Shown here one piece after another: positions 53,120-62,144 of a stretch of DNA of 64,000 bases (positions are counted from its first letter, which is position 1; every line of letters starts with the position of its first letter). The stretch covers positions 24,141 through 88,140 of the forward strand of contig NZ_BONQ01000016.1 of the NCBI RefSeq assembly GCF_016862795.1, read 5' to 3'. Source of the DNA: Dactylosporangium siamense (GTDB taxonomy: Bacteria > Actinomycetota > Actinomycetes > Mycobacteriales > Micromonosporaceae). Made by a program: the position numbers and the translations under genes. The notes below the pieces were generated by a model that was not told the origin of the DNA, did not search any database, and saw only the letters and a program-made list of their open reading frames with translations.

Positions 53120-53157
53120 CCGAGGGCCGGCCTTCCGCCCGGGAGTCCGGCCCTCGG
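53120..53157 (+). terminator. 38-bp terminator element, copy 2
   Basis: CCGAGGGCCGG (53120-53130) pairs perfectly with CCGGCCCTCGG (53147-53157), 22 bases after the dual ATPase stop. It aligns with 48118-48155 over its full length. Confidence 0.8.
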
Positions 53158-53190
53158 CCGTGGCCGCCTCCGATCGCCGGCGTTGCTTCC

Positions 53191-53212
53191 GCGATCGCCT
53201 CGGGGCGATCGC
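53191..53212. terminator. Perfect 9-bp hairpin
   Basis: GCGATCGCC (53191-53199) pairs with GGCGATCGC (53204-53212) around tcgg. It may back up the preceding terminator or serve the convergent lyase gene. The following 150 bases to 53362 hold further GC-rich stems (for example GGCGGGACCCGCC near 53333) but no gene. Confidence 0.5.
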
Positions 53213-53362
53213 AGAACCGGTGGCGCGCGGAGGGGCGACCACGGGATGGGCGCGTATGCGCGATCCCAGCCAGCGCGGCACGCGCGGCTGTGTGAGCGCA
53301 GCGAGCATTGGGGGTCCGGGGTGAGAATCCCCCGGCGGGACCCGCCGCTTGCGGTGGGGCAG

Positions 53363-54553
53363 CTAGGAACTGTGCGAGACGGTCAATGCGTAGAACTTGA
53401 CCTTCGCGCCGTTGGTGGTGCTGTCGGAGGAGGACTGGTTGTAGGAGCCGGCCTTGAAGTACATGCCGTACTGGTTGAAGGACGAGGGGATCGCATAGCT
53501 GGTGGTGCTGCCGTTCACGGTCAGGTTGATCCGGTTGCCGCCGGAGATGGCGATGACGTAGGACCACTGCACGCCGAGGGGGACGTTGCCGACGAGGTGG
53601 AGGGTCTGGCCGCCGTCGGGGGAGTTCTCGGTGCCGAGGTAGATGTCGCCGTTGGGGCGGTAGTACAGCTCCAGCAGGGGCTTCGTGGACGGGCCGCCGG
53701 TGCCCAGGTGGACCTGGCCGACGCAGACGTTCTTCGTCACGTTCGGGATGCGCAGCGTGGCGGAGAGGCGGTGCGAGCCGGCCAGGCGCCAGTCCGCGGC
53801 GCTGCCGTTGGCGTTCATCTCGCGCAGCTCGGAGCGGGCGTAGTTGGAGTTCGGCGTCGTCACGCCCTTCTCCGGGGCCCAGAACGTCATCGAGCCGTCG
53901 TTCTTGTCGGTGAAGAAGTACGCCGGGTTCGTGTACCCGTTGGCGCCCCGCAGCTGTGACGACGGGATGGTGGTCGGCGCGCCGGGGGAGCCGACCGGCA
54001 GCTGCAGCTGCCAGATCGACAGGTCGAAGTTGCCGCCCGGCGCGACCGCGGGGTTGAGCCCACCGGTTGGAGGCGGCACGGTGCCGCCGGGCAGCGTCCA
54101 GGCCTGGTTGGCGGTGCCGGTGCAGGACCAGATCTGCAGCCGGGTGCCGTTCGCCGAGCTCTGCCCGGTCGCGTCGAGGCACTTGCCGGAGCCGGCGTTC
54201 ACCAGGGACCCGTTCGAGGCGGTCCACTGCTGCGCCGCCGAGCCGTTGCAGTCGTACAGCTGGATCTTCGCGCCGTTCGCGGTCGACGCGGCGGTCACGT
54301 CGAGGCACTTGCCGGAGCCGCTGTTCACGAGCGCCCCGCCGGAAGCGGTCCAGGTCTGGGCCGCGGTGCCGTTGCAGTCGTAGAGCTGGATCGCGGTGCC
54401 GTTAGCGGAGCTCGCCGCGGCCACGTCCACACACTTGCCGCCGAGCCCGGTGATGGGACCCGCGGTTGCCGCATCGGCGCCGGTGCCAACGAGCACGCCG
54501 GCGATCAGAGCCGCGGTGGCGGCGGTGACGGTCGCGAGGGTTCGTCTTCGCAT
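53363..54553 (-). CDS. Secreted PL7 alginate lyase with N-terminal CBM13 module
   Basis: 396 residues from the ATG at 54553, with AAGGA seven bases upstream. Signal peptide (about 1-32), then a ricin-B/CBM13 trefoil (about 34-160) with three repeats of the CLD..GK..YDCNG..QxW type, a Pro/Gly linker, and a PL7 jelly-roll (about 180-396). All three PL7 signatures are present: RSELREM, VGQVHLG and YFKAGSYNQ, holding the catalytic arginine, histidine and tyrosine. It should cleave alginate or related uronans by beta-elimination. A near-consensus promoter and a CGTTGTCAACG palindrome lie upstream. Confidence 0.93.
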   Translation of the reverse strand: MRRRTLATVTAATAALIAGVLVGTGADAATAGPITGLGGKCVDVAAASSANGTAIQLYDCNGTAAQTWTASGGALVNSGSGKCLDVTAASTANGAKIQLYDCNGSAAQQWTASNGSLVNAGSGKCLDATGQSSANGTRLQIWSCTGTANQAWTLPGGTVPPPTGGLNPAVAPGGNFDLSIWQLQLPVGSPGAPTTIPSSQLRGANGYTNPAYFFTDKNDGSMTFWAPEKGVTTPNSNYARSELREMNANGSAADWRLAGSHRLSATLRIPNVTKNVCVGQVHLGTGGPSTKPLLELYYRPNGDIYLGTENSPDGGQTLHLVGNVPLGVQWSYVIAISGGNRINLTVNGSTTSYAIPSSFNQYGMYFKAGSYNQSSSDSTTNGAKVKFYALTVSHSS

Positions 54554-54915
54554 GGGCTGTCCTTCACAGAGCGCCGGGGAATAGGCAGAGCGGCTAACAA
54601 TAAACAACCCTGTCTATACGTTGTCAACGGTTCCTTGCCGCGCATGTTGACGAACCGGCACCCATCTGAAATCTTGGATGTCCAGCGACGCAAGAACTTT
54701 GCAGATCCCGTCAAGATTCTGAATGTCGCTGTGCAAGCCGCGTAGCAGTCGACCGCCACCGCCTGCTCCGTCCCACCCACCCGCTGTTACCGCCGAGCCC
54801 ACACAGCCCATAGGGCGCACCGACACCCCCGGAGCGCCATGCCGCCATGCCCGCAGGGTCCAACCCCGCGGGCCCGGTGTGTCGCGCCCTCGCCCCGATG
54901 AGAGGCCAAGACGTC
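54554..54915. other. Divergent regulatory region between PL7 and GH87 genes
   Basis: No gene is seen. The left part holds the leftward promoter and palindrome. Around 54665-54737 a less GC-rich stretch carries inverted pairs (CAGCGAC at about 54683 and GTCGCTG at about 54726) and repeated AATCTTG/AAGATTC motifs that may be operator sites for the rightward GH87 gene. Confidence 0.5.
54599..54629 (-). promoter_or_regulatory. Promoter and palindrome for the PL7 gene
   Basis: On the minus strand TTGACA (54627-54622) and TTTATT (54604-54599) are 17 bases apart. The -35 is embedded in the palindrome CGTTGTCAACG (54619-54629), whose CGTTGTCAA matches one half of the LacI-type operators at 22072 and 36017. 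Confidence 0.6.
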
Positions 54916-57900
54916 ATGAGTACACGAAAGCCCAGGTGGCGGCTCTTCGCCGCGGTCCTGGCGACCGCGGTCATCGCCGCCACGATGCCCACGGCCGCCG
55001 AAGCCGCCGGTGGACCGAACCTTGCCCTCGGCAAGCAGATCCAGGCCAGCAGCTCCAACGGCCCGTACGGCACCGGCAACGTCAACGACGGCAACGCCGC
55101 GTCGTACTGGGAGAGCGCCAACAACGCGTTCCCGCAGTGGATCCAGGTCGACCTCGGGGCCAACACCGCGATCGACCAGGTGGTCCTGAAGCTGCCCACC
55201 AACTGGGGCACCCGCACCCAGACCCTGGCCGTGCAGGGCAGCGTCAACGGCACCACGTTCAACGACCTGTCGGCGTCGGCGGGGCGGGTGTTCAACCAGG
55301 CCTCCGCGAACGTCGTCACCATCAACTTCACCGCCGCGAGCGTCCGGTACGTGCGGGTCACCATCACCGCCAACAACGGCTGGCCCGCCGGGCAGCTGTC
55401 GGAGTTCGAGATCTACGGCACGGCCGGCACCGTGCAGCCGCCGACGGCACCGGGGAACCTCGCCTACACCCAGCCGGCCTCCGGGCAGATCCGGCTGACC
55501 TGGACCGCGTCGACGTCCGCGTCGGGCATCGCCAGCTACCAGATCTTCGCCAACGGCTCGCTGCGGGCGACCGTCGGCGGCACCGTCCTGGTGTACACCG
55601 ACACGCAGCCGGACACCGCGACCGTCGAGTACTACGTGAAGGCGACCGACCCGGCCGGGAACACGTCGGCGGAGAGCAACCACGTGACGCGGACCGGCAC
55701 CACCCCGCCGAACGGGCAGAACCTGGCCCAGGGCAAGGCCATCGAGGCGAACTCGTCGACCTTCACCTTCGTCGCCACCAACGCCAACGACGGCAACGTC
55801 GGCTCCTACTGGGAGTCCAGCGGCTTCCCCGGCATCCTGACGGTGAAGCTCGGCTCGAACGCCGACGTCAGCTCGGTCGTCGTCAAGCTCAACCCCGACG
55901 CCGCGTGGGGCCCGCGGACCCAGGCCATCCAGGTCCTCGGCCGTGAGCAGTCCGCCACCGGCTTCACCTCGCTCAAGGCCCGCGCCGACTACAACTTCAG
56001 CCCCTCGGCGAACCAGAACACGGTGACGATCCCCGTCAGCGGCCGCGTCGCCGACGTGCAGCTGCAGATCTTCACCAACAACGGCGCACCCGGCGGCCAG
56101 GTCGCCGAGCTCCAGGTCATCGGCACCCCCGCGCCCAACCCGGACCTCGTGGTCACCGGCCTCACCTGGTCGCCGGCCACCCCGTCCGAGGTCAACGCGG
56201 TCACCGTTTCGGCCACGGTACGCAATGCCGGCACCGCGGCATCCACCGCCACCACGGTCAACGTGAACGTCGGCGGGACCTCCGCCGGGACCGCCAACGT
56301 CGGTGCGCTCGCCGCCGGCGCGTCCACCACCGTCACGGTCAACGCCGGCACCCGCGCGCAGGGCAGCTACCCCGTCTCCGCGACGGTCGACCCGGCCAAC
56401 ACGGTCGCCGAGCAGGACGAGTCCAACAACGCGTTCACCGCGACCTCGCAGCTGGTCGTCTCGCAGGCGCCGGGCCCGGACCTGCAGGTGCTGAGCGTCT
56501 CGTCGAACCCGTCGAACCCGGCGGTCGGCGCGGCCGTCAGCTTCACCGTCGCGGTCAACAACCGCGGCACCACCGCCAGCGGCGTCTCCAGCGTCACCCG
56601 GGTGACGGTCGGCGGTGCCACGCTCAACGGCACCACCGCCTCGATCGCGGCCGGCGCGACCGCCAACGTCACGATCAGCGGCACCTGGACGGCCACCAGC
56701 GGCGGCGCGACCATCATCGCGACCGCCGACGCCACCAACGTGGTCGCGGAGACCAACGAGAGCAACAACTCGCTGACCCAGTCCATCGTGGTCGGCCGGG
56801 GCGCCGCGGTGCCGTACACCTCCTACGAGGCCGAGGCCGGGCTGTACCAGGGCACCCTGGTCACCGCCGACCCGCTGCGCAGCTTCGGGCACACCAACTT
56901 CGGCACCGAGTCCTCGGGCCGCGCGTCGGTGCGCCTGAACAGCCAGGGCAACTACGTCGAGGTCACCTCGACCAACCAGGCGAACTCGATCGTGGTGCGC
57001 AACTCCGTCCCGGACTCCGCGTCCGGCGGCGGCGCCGACTACACGATCAGCCTGTACGCCAACAACGTCTTCGTCCAGAAGATCACGCTGTCGTCCAAGT
57101 ACAGCTGGCTGTACGGCACGACGGACGACACCGAGTCGCTGTCGAACTCGCCGCAGGCCAACGCCCGCCGCCTGTTCGACGAGTCGCACGTGCTGCTCGC
57201 CAACTCGTACCCGGTGGGCACCAAGTTCAAGCTGCAGCGCGACGCCGGCGACAACGCGTCCTTCTACTACATCGACCTGATCGACCTGGAGCAGGTCGCG
57301 CCGGCGCTCAGCCAGCCGGCCGGTTGCACGTCGATCACCACGTACGGCGCCATCCCCAACGACGGTGTCGACGACAGCGCCGCCATCCAGCGGGCCGTCA
57401 ACGACGACATGAACGGCGTCATCAGCTGCGTGTGGATCCCGGCCGGGCAGTGGCGGCAGGAGCAGAAGATCCTGTCTGTCGACCCGACCCGCGGCCAGTA
57501 CAACCAGAAGGGCATCCGCAACGTCACGATCCGCGGTGCCGGCATGTGGCACTCGCAGCTCTACACGCTGACCGAGCCGCAGAACGTGGTGGGCAACATC
57601 AACCACCCGCACGAGGGCAACGTCGGCTTCGACATCGACGACAGCACCCAGATCTCCGACCTCGCGATCTTCGGCGGCACCCAGAACCGCGCCAACCGGG
57701 GCCACGGCCTCAACGGCCGCTTCGGCAAGAACACGAAGATCAGCAACGTCTGGATCGAGCACGTCAACGTCGGCGCCTGGGTCGGCCGCGACTACAGCGA
57801 CACCCCGGCGTACTGGAACCCGGCCGACGGCCTCGAGTTCACCGGGATGCGCATCCGTGACACCTTCGCGGACGGCATCAACTTCTCCAACGGCAGCCGC

Positions 57901-58527
57901 AACTCGAAGGTGTTCAACTCCTCGTTCCGCACCACCGGCGACGACTCCCTGGCGATCTGGGCGAACCCGCGGGTGAAGGACGCGACGCTGGACATCGCGC
58001 ACGACAACCACTTCACCAACAACACCGTCCAGCTCCCGTGGCGCGCCAACGGCATCGCCATCTACGGCGGCTACGGCAACGGCGCCGAGAACAACCTCGT
58101 CTCCGACACGATGAACTACCCCGGCATCATGCTGGCGACCGACCACTCGCCGCAGCCCTTCAGCGGCACCACGGTCATCTCCAACAACGGCCTGTACCGC
58201 TGCGGCGGCGTGTTCTGGAACGAGGACCAGGAGTTCGGGGCGATCACCCTCTTCCCGTCCACCCTGGACATCGTCGGCGTCACCATCCGCGACACCGACA
58301 TCTACGACTCCACCTACGACGGCATCCAGTTCAAGAACGGCGGCGGCAACATGCCGAACGTCGCCATCACGAACGTCCGCATCGACAAGTCCAACAACGG
58401 CGCGGGCATCCTCGCCATGTCGGGCGCCCGCGGCAACGCCAACCTGACGAACGTGACCATCACCAACTCCGCCGACGGCAACATCGTCAAGGAGCCCGGT
58501 TCCCAGTTCGTCATCACCGGCGGCTGA
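54916..58527 (+). CDS. Secreted GH87 alpha-1,3-glucanase/mycodextranase-type enzyme
   Basis: 1203 residues from the ATG at 54916; upstream ATGs at 54847 and 54898 are in frame. Signal peptide; F5/8C discoidin (about 37-175); fibronectin type III (about 177-265); second discoidin (about 270-410); two CARDB domains (about 415-630); a beta-sandwich carbohydrate-binding-like region (about 635-795); then a GH87-type beta-helix (about 800-1203). The catalytic region is recognised from MRIRDTFADGINFSNGS and FRTTGDDSLAIW, which hold the acidic residues. It should attack alpha-1,3- or mixed alpha-glucans of fungal walls. Divergent from the PL7 gene; ends at a strong terminator. Confidence 0.85.
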   Translation: MSTRKPRWRLFAAVLATAVIAATMPTAAEAAGGPNLALGKQIQASSSNGPYGTGNVNDGNAASYWESANNAFPQWIQVDLGANTAIDQVVLKLPTNWGTRTQTLAVQGSVNGTTFNDLSASAGRVFNQASANVVTINFTAASVRYVRVTITANNGWPAGQLSEFEIYGTAGTVQPPTAPGNLAYTQPASGQIRLTWTASTSASGIASYQIFANGSLRATVGGTVLVYTDTQPDTATVEYYVKATDPAGNTSAESNHVTRTGTTPPNGQNLAQGKAIEANSSTFTFVATNANDGNVGSYWESSGFPGILTVKLGSNADVSSVVVKLNPDAAWGPRTQAIQVLGREQSATGFTSLKARADYNFSPSANQNTVTIPVSGRVADVQLQIFTNNGAPGGQVAELQVIGTPAPNPDLVVTGLTWSPATPSEVNAVTVSATVRNAGTAASTATTVNVNVGGTSAGTANVGALAAGASTTVTVNAGTRAQGSYPVSATVDPANTVAEQDESNNAFTATSQLVVSQAPGPDLQVLSVSSNPSNPAVGAAVSFTVAVNNRGTTASGVSSVTRVTVGGATLNGTTASIAAGATANVTISGTWTATSGGATIIATADATNVVAETNESNNSLTQSIVVGRGAAVPYTSYEAEAGLYQGTLVTADPLRSFGHTNFGTESSGRASVRLNSQGNYVEVTSTNQANSIVVRNSVPDSASGGGADYTISLYANNVFVQKITLSSKYSWLYGTTDDTESLSNSPQANARRLFDESHVLLANSYPVGTKFKLQRDAGDNASFYYIDLIDLEQVAPALSQPAGCTSITTYGAIPNDGVDDSAAIQRAVNDDMNGVISCVWIPAGQWRQEQKILSVDPTRGQYNQKGIRNVTIRGAGMWHSQLYTLTEPQNVVGNINHPHEGNVGFDIDDSTQISDLAIFGGTQNRANRGHGLNGRFGKNTKISNVWIEHVNVGAWVGRDYSDTPAYWNPADGLEFTGMRIRDTFADGINFSNGSRNSKVFNSSFRTTGDDSLAIWANPRVKDATLDIAHDNHFTNNTVQLPWRANGIAIYGGYGNGAENNLVSDTMNYPGIMLATDHSPQPFSGTTVISNNGLYRCGGVFWNEDQEFGAITLFPSTLDIVGVTIRDTDIYDSTYDGIQFKNGGGNMPNVAITNVRIDKSNNGAGILAMSGARGNANLTNVTITNSADGNIVKEPGSQFVITGG

Positions 58528-58541
58528 CCGTTCATCCCAAG

Positions 58542-58580
58542 GCGGGCCCGTCACCTCTCCGAGGTGGCGGGCCCGCTTTT
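58542..58580 (+). terminator. Strong terminator after the GH87 gene
   Basis: GCGGGCCCGTCACCTC (58542-58557) pairs with 58561-58576 over 16 bp with one wobble, three-base loop, followed by TTTT. It lies 14 bases beyond the stop. Confidence 0.9.
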
Positions 58581-58581
58581 C

Positions 58582-58636
58582 CGTGATCCGGAAGAGTTTG
58601 GGCAGTCAGGGGTGCACGAGGTCTTCCGGATCACGG
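58582..58636 (+). repeat. 55-bp intergenic repeat, copy C
   Basis: Begins CGTGATCCGGAAGAGTTTG and ends TCTTCCGGATCACGG; terminal 12 bases are perfect inverted repeats. It lies between the convergent GH87 and FHA genes, two bases after the terminator. Confidence 0.85.
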
Positions 58637-58645
58637 AAGAGCGGC

Positions 58646-59335
58646 TTACGGCTCGGCTTGGACCTGGACCAGCAGGCGGGTCGTGCCGATGGTGATCTCG
58701 TCGCCGGGGTTGACCGTCGCCGAGGTGACCTTGTGGCCGTTGACGCGGGAGCCGTTGGCGGAGCCGAGGTCGGTGAGGGTGAGCTGGTTGCCGTCGAAGT
58801 CGAGACGGGCGTGCTGGCGGGACGCGCCGGTGTCGGCCAGGCGCAGGTCGGCCTGGTCGCCGCGGCCGATGACGGTGCTGCCGCGCTGGACGGCGTGGGT
58901 GGAGCCGTCGTCGGTGACCAGGCGGACGCCGCTGTCGGGGCCGCGGCGGGTGCGCTGGTCGGCGCCGGTGTAGACCTGGGCGTCGACGCGGAACAGGCCG
59001 GACGCCAGGTTCTCGCCGCGGGAGACCTCGACCAGGATGTCGCCGTAGACGGCCCAGCCCTGCTCGCCGATGTACTCCGCCTGGGACTGGGCGAGCTCCT
59101 TGGCGAGGGCGGCGGCATACGGGGCGAGCCGTTCGTGGTCGGCGGGGGACAGGGCGATCACGTAGCGGTTGGGCACCAGGATCCGGCCGCCGGGGATGCT
59201 GGTCTTGCCGGCGTTGGCCTCGCCCTGCATCGCGTTGAGGATCTCGACGGGGTGGACGACGCCCTTGAACACCTTGGCGAAGGCGCCCTCGACCAGGCCT
59301 TCGAGACGCTTCTCAAACCGCTGCAATCCGCTCAC
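58646..59335 (-). CDS. FhaA-like protein (DUF3662 plus FHA domain)
   Basis: 229 residues from the GTG at 59335 (GGAGGT upstream), giving MSGLQRFEKRLEGLVEGAFAKVFKG, the usual start of actinobacterial FhaA. Residues 1-115 are the DUF3662 domain (VHPVEILNAMQGEAN, GRILVPNRYVIALSPADHERL); residues about 150-229 are a forkhead-associated domain with GRGDQADLRL, SRQHARL and GSANGSRVNG, which binds phosphothreonine. Full FhaA proteins usually have a longer linker and sit in the pknA/pknB-rodA cluster; here the gene is alone between secreted glycosidases, so it is probably the main gene displaced or a paralogue. Confidence 0.9.
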   Translation of the reverse strand: MSGLQRFEKRLEGLVEGAFAKVFKGVVHPVEILNAMQGEANAGKTSIPGGRILVPNRYVIALSPADHERLAPYAAALAKELAQSQAEYIGEQGWAVYGDILVEVSRGENLASGLFRVDAQVYTGADQRTRRGPDSGVRLVTDDGSTHAVQRGSTVIGRGDQADLRLADTGASRQHARLDFDGNQLTLTDLGSANGSRVNGHKVTSATVNPGDEITIGTTRLLVQVQAEP

Positions 59336-59449
59336 GCCGCCACCTCCGCTACGCTCCGGCGACGCCGAGAGCGAAACCCTGTAATACCGGTGAGCAGCCC
59401 AAGGGCCGCTCACGCATCCAACGGTAGCTCCCATGAACGTTTCATTCTC

Positions 59450-59463
59450 GTCGTGGTAACGAC
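59450..59463. promoter_or_regulatory. Inverted repeat upstream of the GH5 gene
   Basis: GTCGT and ACGAC flank ggta in a less GC-rich stretch (ttcattctcgtcgtggtaac) about 100 bases before the GH5 start. Candidate operator only. Confidence 0.3.
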
Positions 59464-59559
59464 AAACCCCGTTGAGCTGGGAAAAGGACCTGTTCAAGCG
59501 TGTCCCGGGACACGCCTGTAATTGGCGTCACCCTGGTGAAACGCCCAGGATCGCCGGTC

Positions 59560-60981
59560 ATGAAGGTCTTGCACAGACGTGGTCTCCTCGCGGTGGGCGC
59601 CGCCGCCGCCCTCGCGGTCACCGGCATCGTCGTCCTGCCCGCCGTCAACGCCTCCGCGGCGAGCGGCTGCCGGGTCGCGTACACCGTGGCGAACCAGTGG
59701 CCGGGCGGCTTCACCGGCAACATCACGATCACCAACCTCGGCGACCCCGTCAACGGCTGGACGCTCGGCTGGACGTTCCCCGACGCGGGACAGAAGGTCG
59801 GGCAGGGCTGGTCGGCGACGTTCAGCCAGAGCGGTGCCGCCGTCACGGCCCGCAGCCTCGACTACAACGGCAACCTCGGCACCGGCGCCTCGACGGGGAT
59901 CGGCTTCAACGGCACCTGGACGAGCTCGAACCCGATCCCGGCGTCGTTCACCCTCAACGGCGTGACCTGCACCGGCGGCGTCACCAACAGCCCGACGCCG
60001 AGCAGGACGCCGTCGAGCTCGCCGAGCACCAGCACGAGCCCCAGCACACCGCCGCAGGGCGGCACGCCGCTCGCCGCCAACGGGCAGCTGCACGTGTGCG
60101 GGGTCAACCTGTGCAACCAGAACAACAAGGCGATCCAGCTGCGGGGCATGAGCACCCACGGCATCCAGTGGTTCGCGAGCTGCGTCACCAACGCCTCGGT
60201 GGCCGCGCTCGCCGACGACTGGAAGGCCGACCTGCTGCGGATCGCGATGTACGTGCAGGAGCAGGGCTACGAGACGAACCCGGCCGGGTTCACGAACCAG
60301 GTCAACCAGTACGTCGACCTGGCCGAGTCCAAGGGCATGTACGCGATCATCGACTTCCACACGCTGACGCCGGGCGACCCGAACTACAACCTCGACCGGG
60401 CGAAGACGTTCTTCGCGTCGGTGGCCCAGCGCAACGCGAACAAGAAGAACGTCATCTACGAGATCGCCAACGAGCCCAACAACGTGTCGTGGCAGGGCAT
60501 CAAGTCCTACGCGGAGCAGGTCATCCCGGTCATCCGGGCGGCCGACCCCGACGCGGTCGTCATCGTCGGCACCCGCGGCTGGTCGTCGCTGGGCGTGTCC
60601 GACGGCAGCGACGAGAACGAGATCGTGGCCAACCCGGTGAACGCGTCGAACATCATGTACACGTTCCACTTCTACGCCGCGTCGCACACGGACAGCTACC
60701 GCAACGTGGTGTCGCGGGCGTCGGGCCGGCTGCCGCTGTTCGTCACCGAGTTCGGCACCGTCACCTACACCGGCGGCGGCGCGGTTGACCTGGGCAGCAG
60801 TGCCGCTTGGCTGGACCTGCTCGACTCGAAGAAGATCAGCTACGCGAACTGGACCTACTCGGACGCGAACGAGAGCAGCGCCGCGTTGCGTCCGGGTTCC
60901 TGCGCCGCCGGCAACTGGACGAACCTGAGCGAGTCCGGCGCGTTCCTGCGCGGCCGGATCCGCACCGCCGACAACTTCTAG
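59560..60981 (+). CDS. Secreted GH5 cellulase with N-terminal CBM2
   Basis: 473 residues from the ATG at 59560, giving the signal peptide MKVLHRRGLLAVGAAAALAV. A CBM2 (about 33-140; CRVAYTVANQWPGGFTGNITI, NGWTLGWTF) binds cellulose. A Ser/Thr/Pro linker precedes the GH5 barrel (about 172-473), with acid/base glutamate in IYEIANEPN (about residue 304) and nucleophile in LPLFVTEFGT (about 397); RGMSTHGIQW and YTFHFYAASH are further family marks. It should be an endo-beta-1,4-glucanase. Ends 9 bp from the convergent amidohydrolase, with an 11-base direct repeat (TTCTAGCGCAC) spanning both stops. Confidence 0.94.
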   Translation: MKVLHRRGLLAVGAAAALAVTGIVVLPAVNASAASGCRVAYTVANQWPGGFTGNITITNLGDPVNGWTLGWTFPDAGQKVGQGWSATFSQSGAAVTARSLDYNGNLGTGASTGIGFNGTWTSSNPIPASFTLNGVTCTGGVTNSPTPSRTPSSSPSTSTSPSTPPQGGTPLAANGQLHVCGVNLCNQNNKAIQLRGMSTHGIQWFASCVTNASVAALADDWKADLLRIAMYVQEQGYETNPAGFTNQVNQYVDLAESKGMYAIIDFHTLTPGDPNYNLDRAKTFFASVAQRNANKKNVIYEIANEPNNVSWQGIKSYAEQVIPVIRAADPDAVVIVGTRGWSSLGVSDGSDENEIVANPVNASNIMYTFHFYAASHTDSYRNVVSRASGRLPLFVTEFGTVTYTGGGAVDLGSSAAWLDLLDSKKISYANWTYSDANESSAALRPGSCAAGNWTNLSESGAFLRGRIRTADNF

Positions 60982-60990
60982 CGCACTGTT

Positions 60991-62112
60991 CTAGCGCACC
61001 AGGCGGCCGTCGACGAGCACACTGTGCACGTCGGCGGCCGTCGCGCACGCCACGACCGCCCCGGCCCGGTCGCCGGTCAGGTGCCCGAAGCCGGACAGCA
61101 GCAGCAGGTCCGCGCGCATGCCGGTCTCGACGGTGCCGACGACGCCGCCGAGGCCCACCGCCCTCGCTCCGTCGGCCGTCACGGCACCCAGCAGGTCCCC
61201 GGCGCGCGGAGCGAGCGAGGCCAGCCGCAGGGTCCGCAGCGTGTCCCGCAGCGGCTCGAACAGGTCCGGCGGGGTGTTGACGCAGACGTCGGCGCCGAAC
61301 GCCGGGTGCGCTCCGGCCGAGGCCAGCCGCGCGTACGCGGAGGCGCCGTGCCCCATCGCCGCCTCGACGGCCGGGGTCACCACGACTGCCGTGCCGGTGC
61401 CGGCGAGCAGTTTCGCGTCGTCGGTGGTGACCGCGTTGAGGTGCACGAGCTGCAGGTGCGGCCCGAGCAGCCCCTCGTCGTGCAGGCGCCGCACGCACGA
61501 CCCGGCCGCGTGCGCCGCCACCATGACACCGAGCTCCCTGCCCCGCCTGATCTGCGCGGCGGCGGTGTCGAAGTCGTCGTACTCGGGGCCGAGGATCGCC
61601 AGCGCGCCGGTCACCCTCCCGGACGCGCCGGCGGAGGTCCGGGCCGGAGAGGCCGTGCCGACCACGGCCCTGACACCGGACCGTTCGAAGGCGTCCATGA
61701 CCGCCGCTGCGTGCGCCGGGGACAGGTCGGCGGCGTTGCTGAAGTCGAACACCGTGGTCACGCCGGCGCGGAGCGCCGCGCGGGCGCCGAGGAACGTGGC
61801 CTCGCCGGCGTCCGTCGGTGACATCGCGGGCAGCGCGGTGCCGAGCACCTCGCTGAGGTAGCCGGGCAGCGACAGGTCCGGCCCGGCACCGCGCAGCGGC
61901 GCCTGCCACACGTGCCGGTGCGCGTCGACGAACCCGGCGGTCACCGTGAGCCCCGTCGCGTCGATGACCTCGCAGCCGGGCGTGGCCCGCGCCGCGAGGC
62001 CCGCACCGACGGCCGTGATGACCCCGTCGGTGCAGAGGACGTCGGTGCCCGGCAGCTCGGGACCGCTGCCGGGCACGACGTGAGCGTGCTGAACGAGTAC
62101 CTGGCGTTGCAC
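60991..62112 (-). CDS. Amidohydrolase/deaminase (AtzA/TrzN-SAH deaminase type)
   Basis: 373 residues from the GTG at 62112, which lies five bases after GGGAGG; a GTG at 62118 would overlap that site. A TIM-barrel amidohydrolase with metal-binding FVDAHRHVW (HxH), the histidine in MVAAHAAGS, LVHLNAV, and the aspartate in HPAFGADVCVNT. The composite beta-sandwich ends (VLCTDGVITAVG, ADLLLLSG and HSVLVDGRLVR) complete the fold. Relatives deaminate purine-like or triazine rings; the substrate here is unknown. It is downstream of the LPMO gene with a 57-bp AT-rich gap holding a 16-base palindrome. Confidence 0.85.
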   Translation of the reverse strand: MQRQVLVQHAHVVPGSGPELPGTDVLCTDGVITAVGAGLAARATPGCEVIDATGLTVTAGFVDAHRHVWQAPLRGAGPDLSLPGYLSEVLGTALPAMSPTDAGEATFLGARAALRAGVTTVFDFSNAADLSPAHAAAVMDAFERSGVRAVVGTASPARTSAGASGRVTGALAILGPEYDDFDTAAAQIRRGRELGVMVAAHAAGSCVRRLHDEGLLGPHLQLVHLNAVTTDDAKLLAGTGTAVVVTPAVEAAMGHGASAYARLASAGAHPAFGADVCVNTPPDLFEPLRDTLRTLRLASLAPRAGDLLGAVTADGARAVGLGGVVGTVETGMRADLLLLSGFGHLTGDRAGAVVACATAADVHSVLVDGRLVR

Positions 62113-62128
62113 GTACACCTCCCAAGAA

Positions 62129-62144
62129 AGCTTTTTGAAAAGCT
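62129..62144. promoter_or_regulatory. AT-rich palindrome before the amidohydrolase gene
   Basis: AGCTTTTTGAAAAGCT pairs over seven bases on each side of a two-base centre. It is set in a conspicuously AT-rich stretch (about 62124-62158). It lies just upstream of the amidohydrolase ribosome site, so it is either that gene's operator or the LPMO terminator. Confidence 0.6.

Noticed and set aside
53240..53350. Possible tRNA or structured RNA (gggggtccggggtgagaatccccc)
   Set aside because: No cloverleaf, anticodon arm or acceptor stem can be drawn; only isolated GC stems are present.
54787..58554. A 1255-codon minus-strand frame opposite the GH87 gene
   Set aside because: Repetitive Val/Gly/Arg/Asp composition typical of antisense frames; the plus strand encodes recognisable domains throughout.
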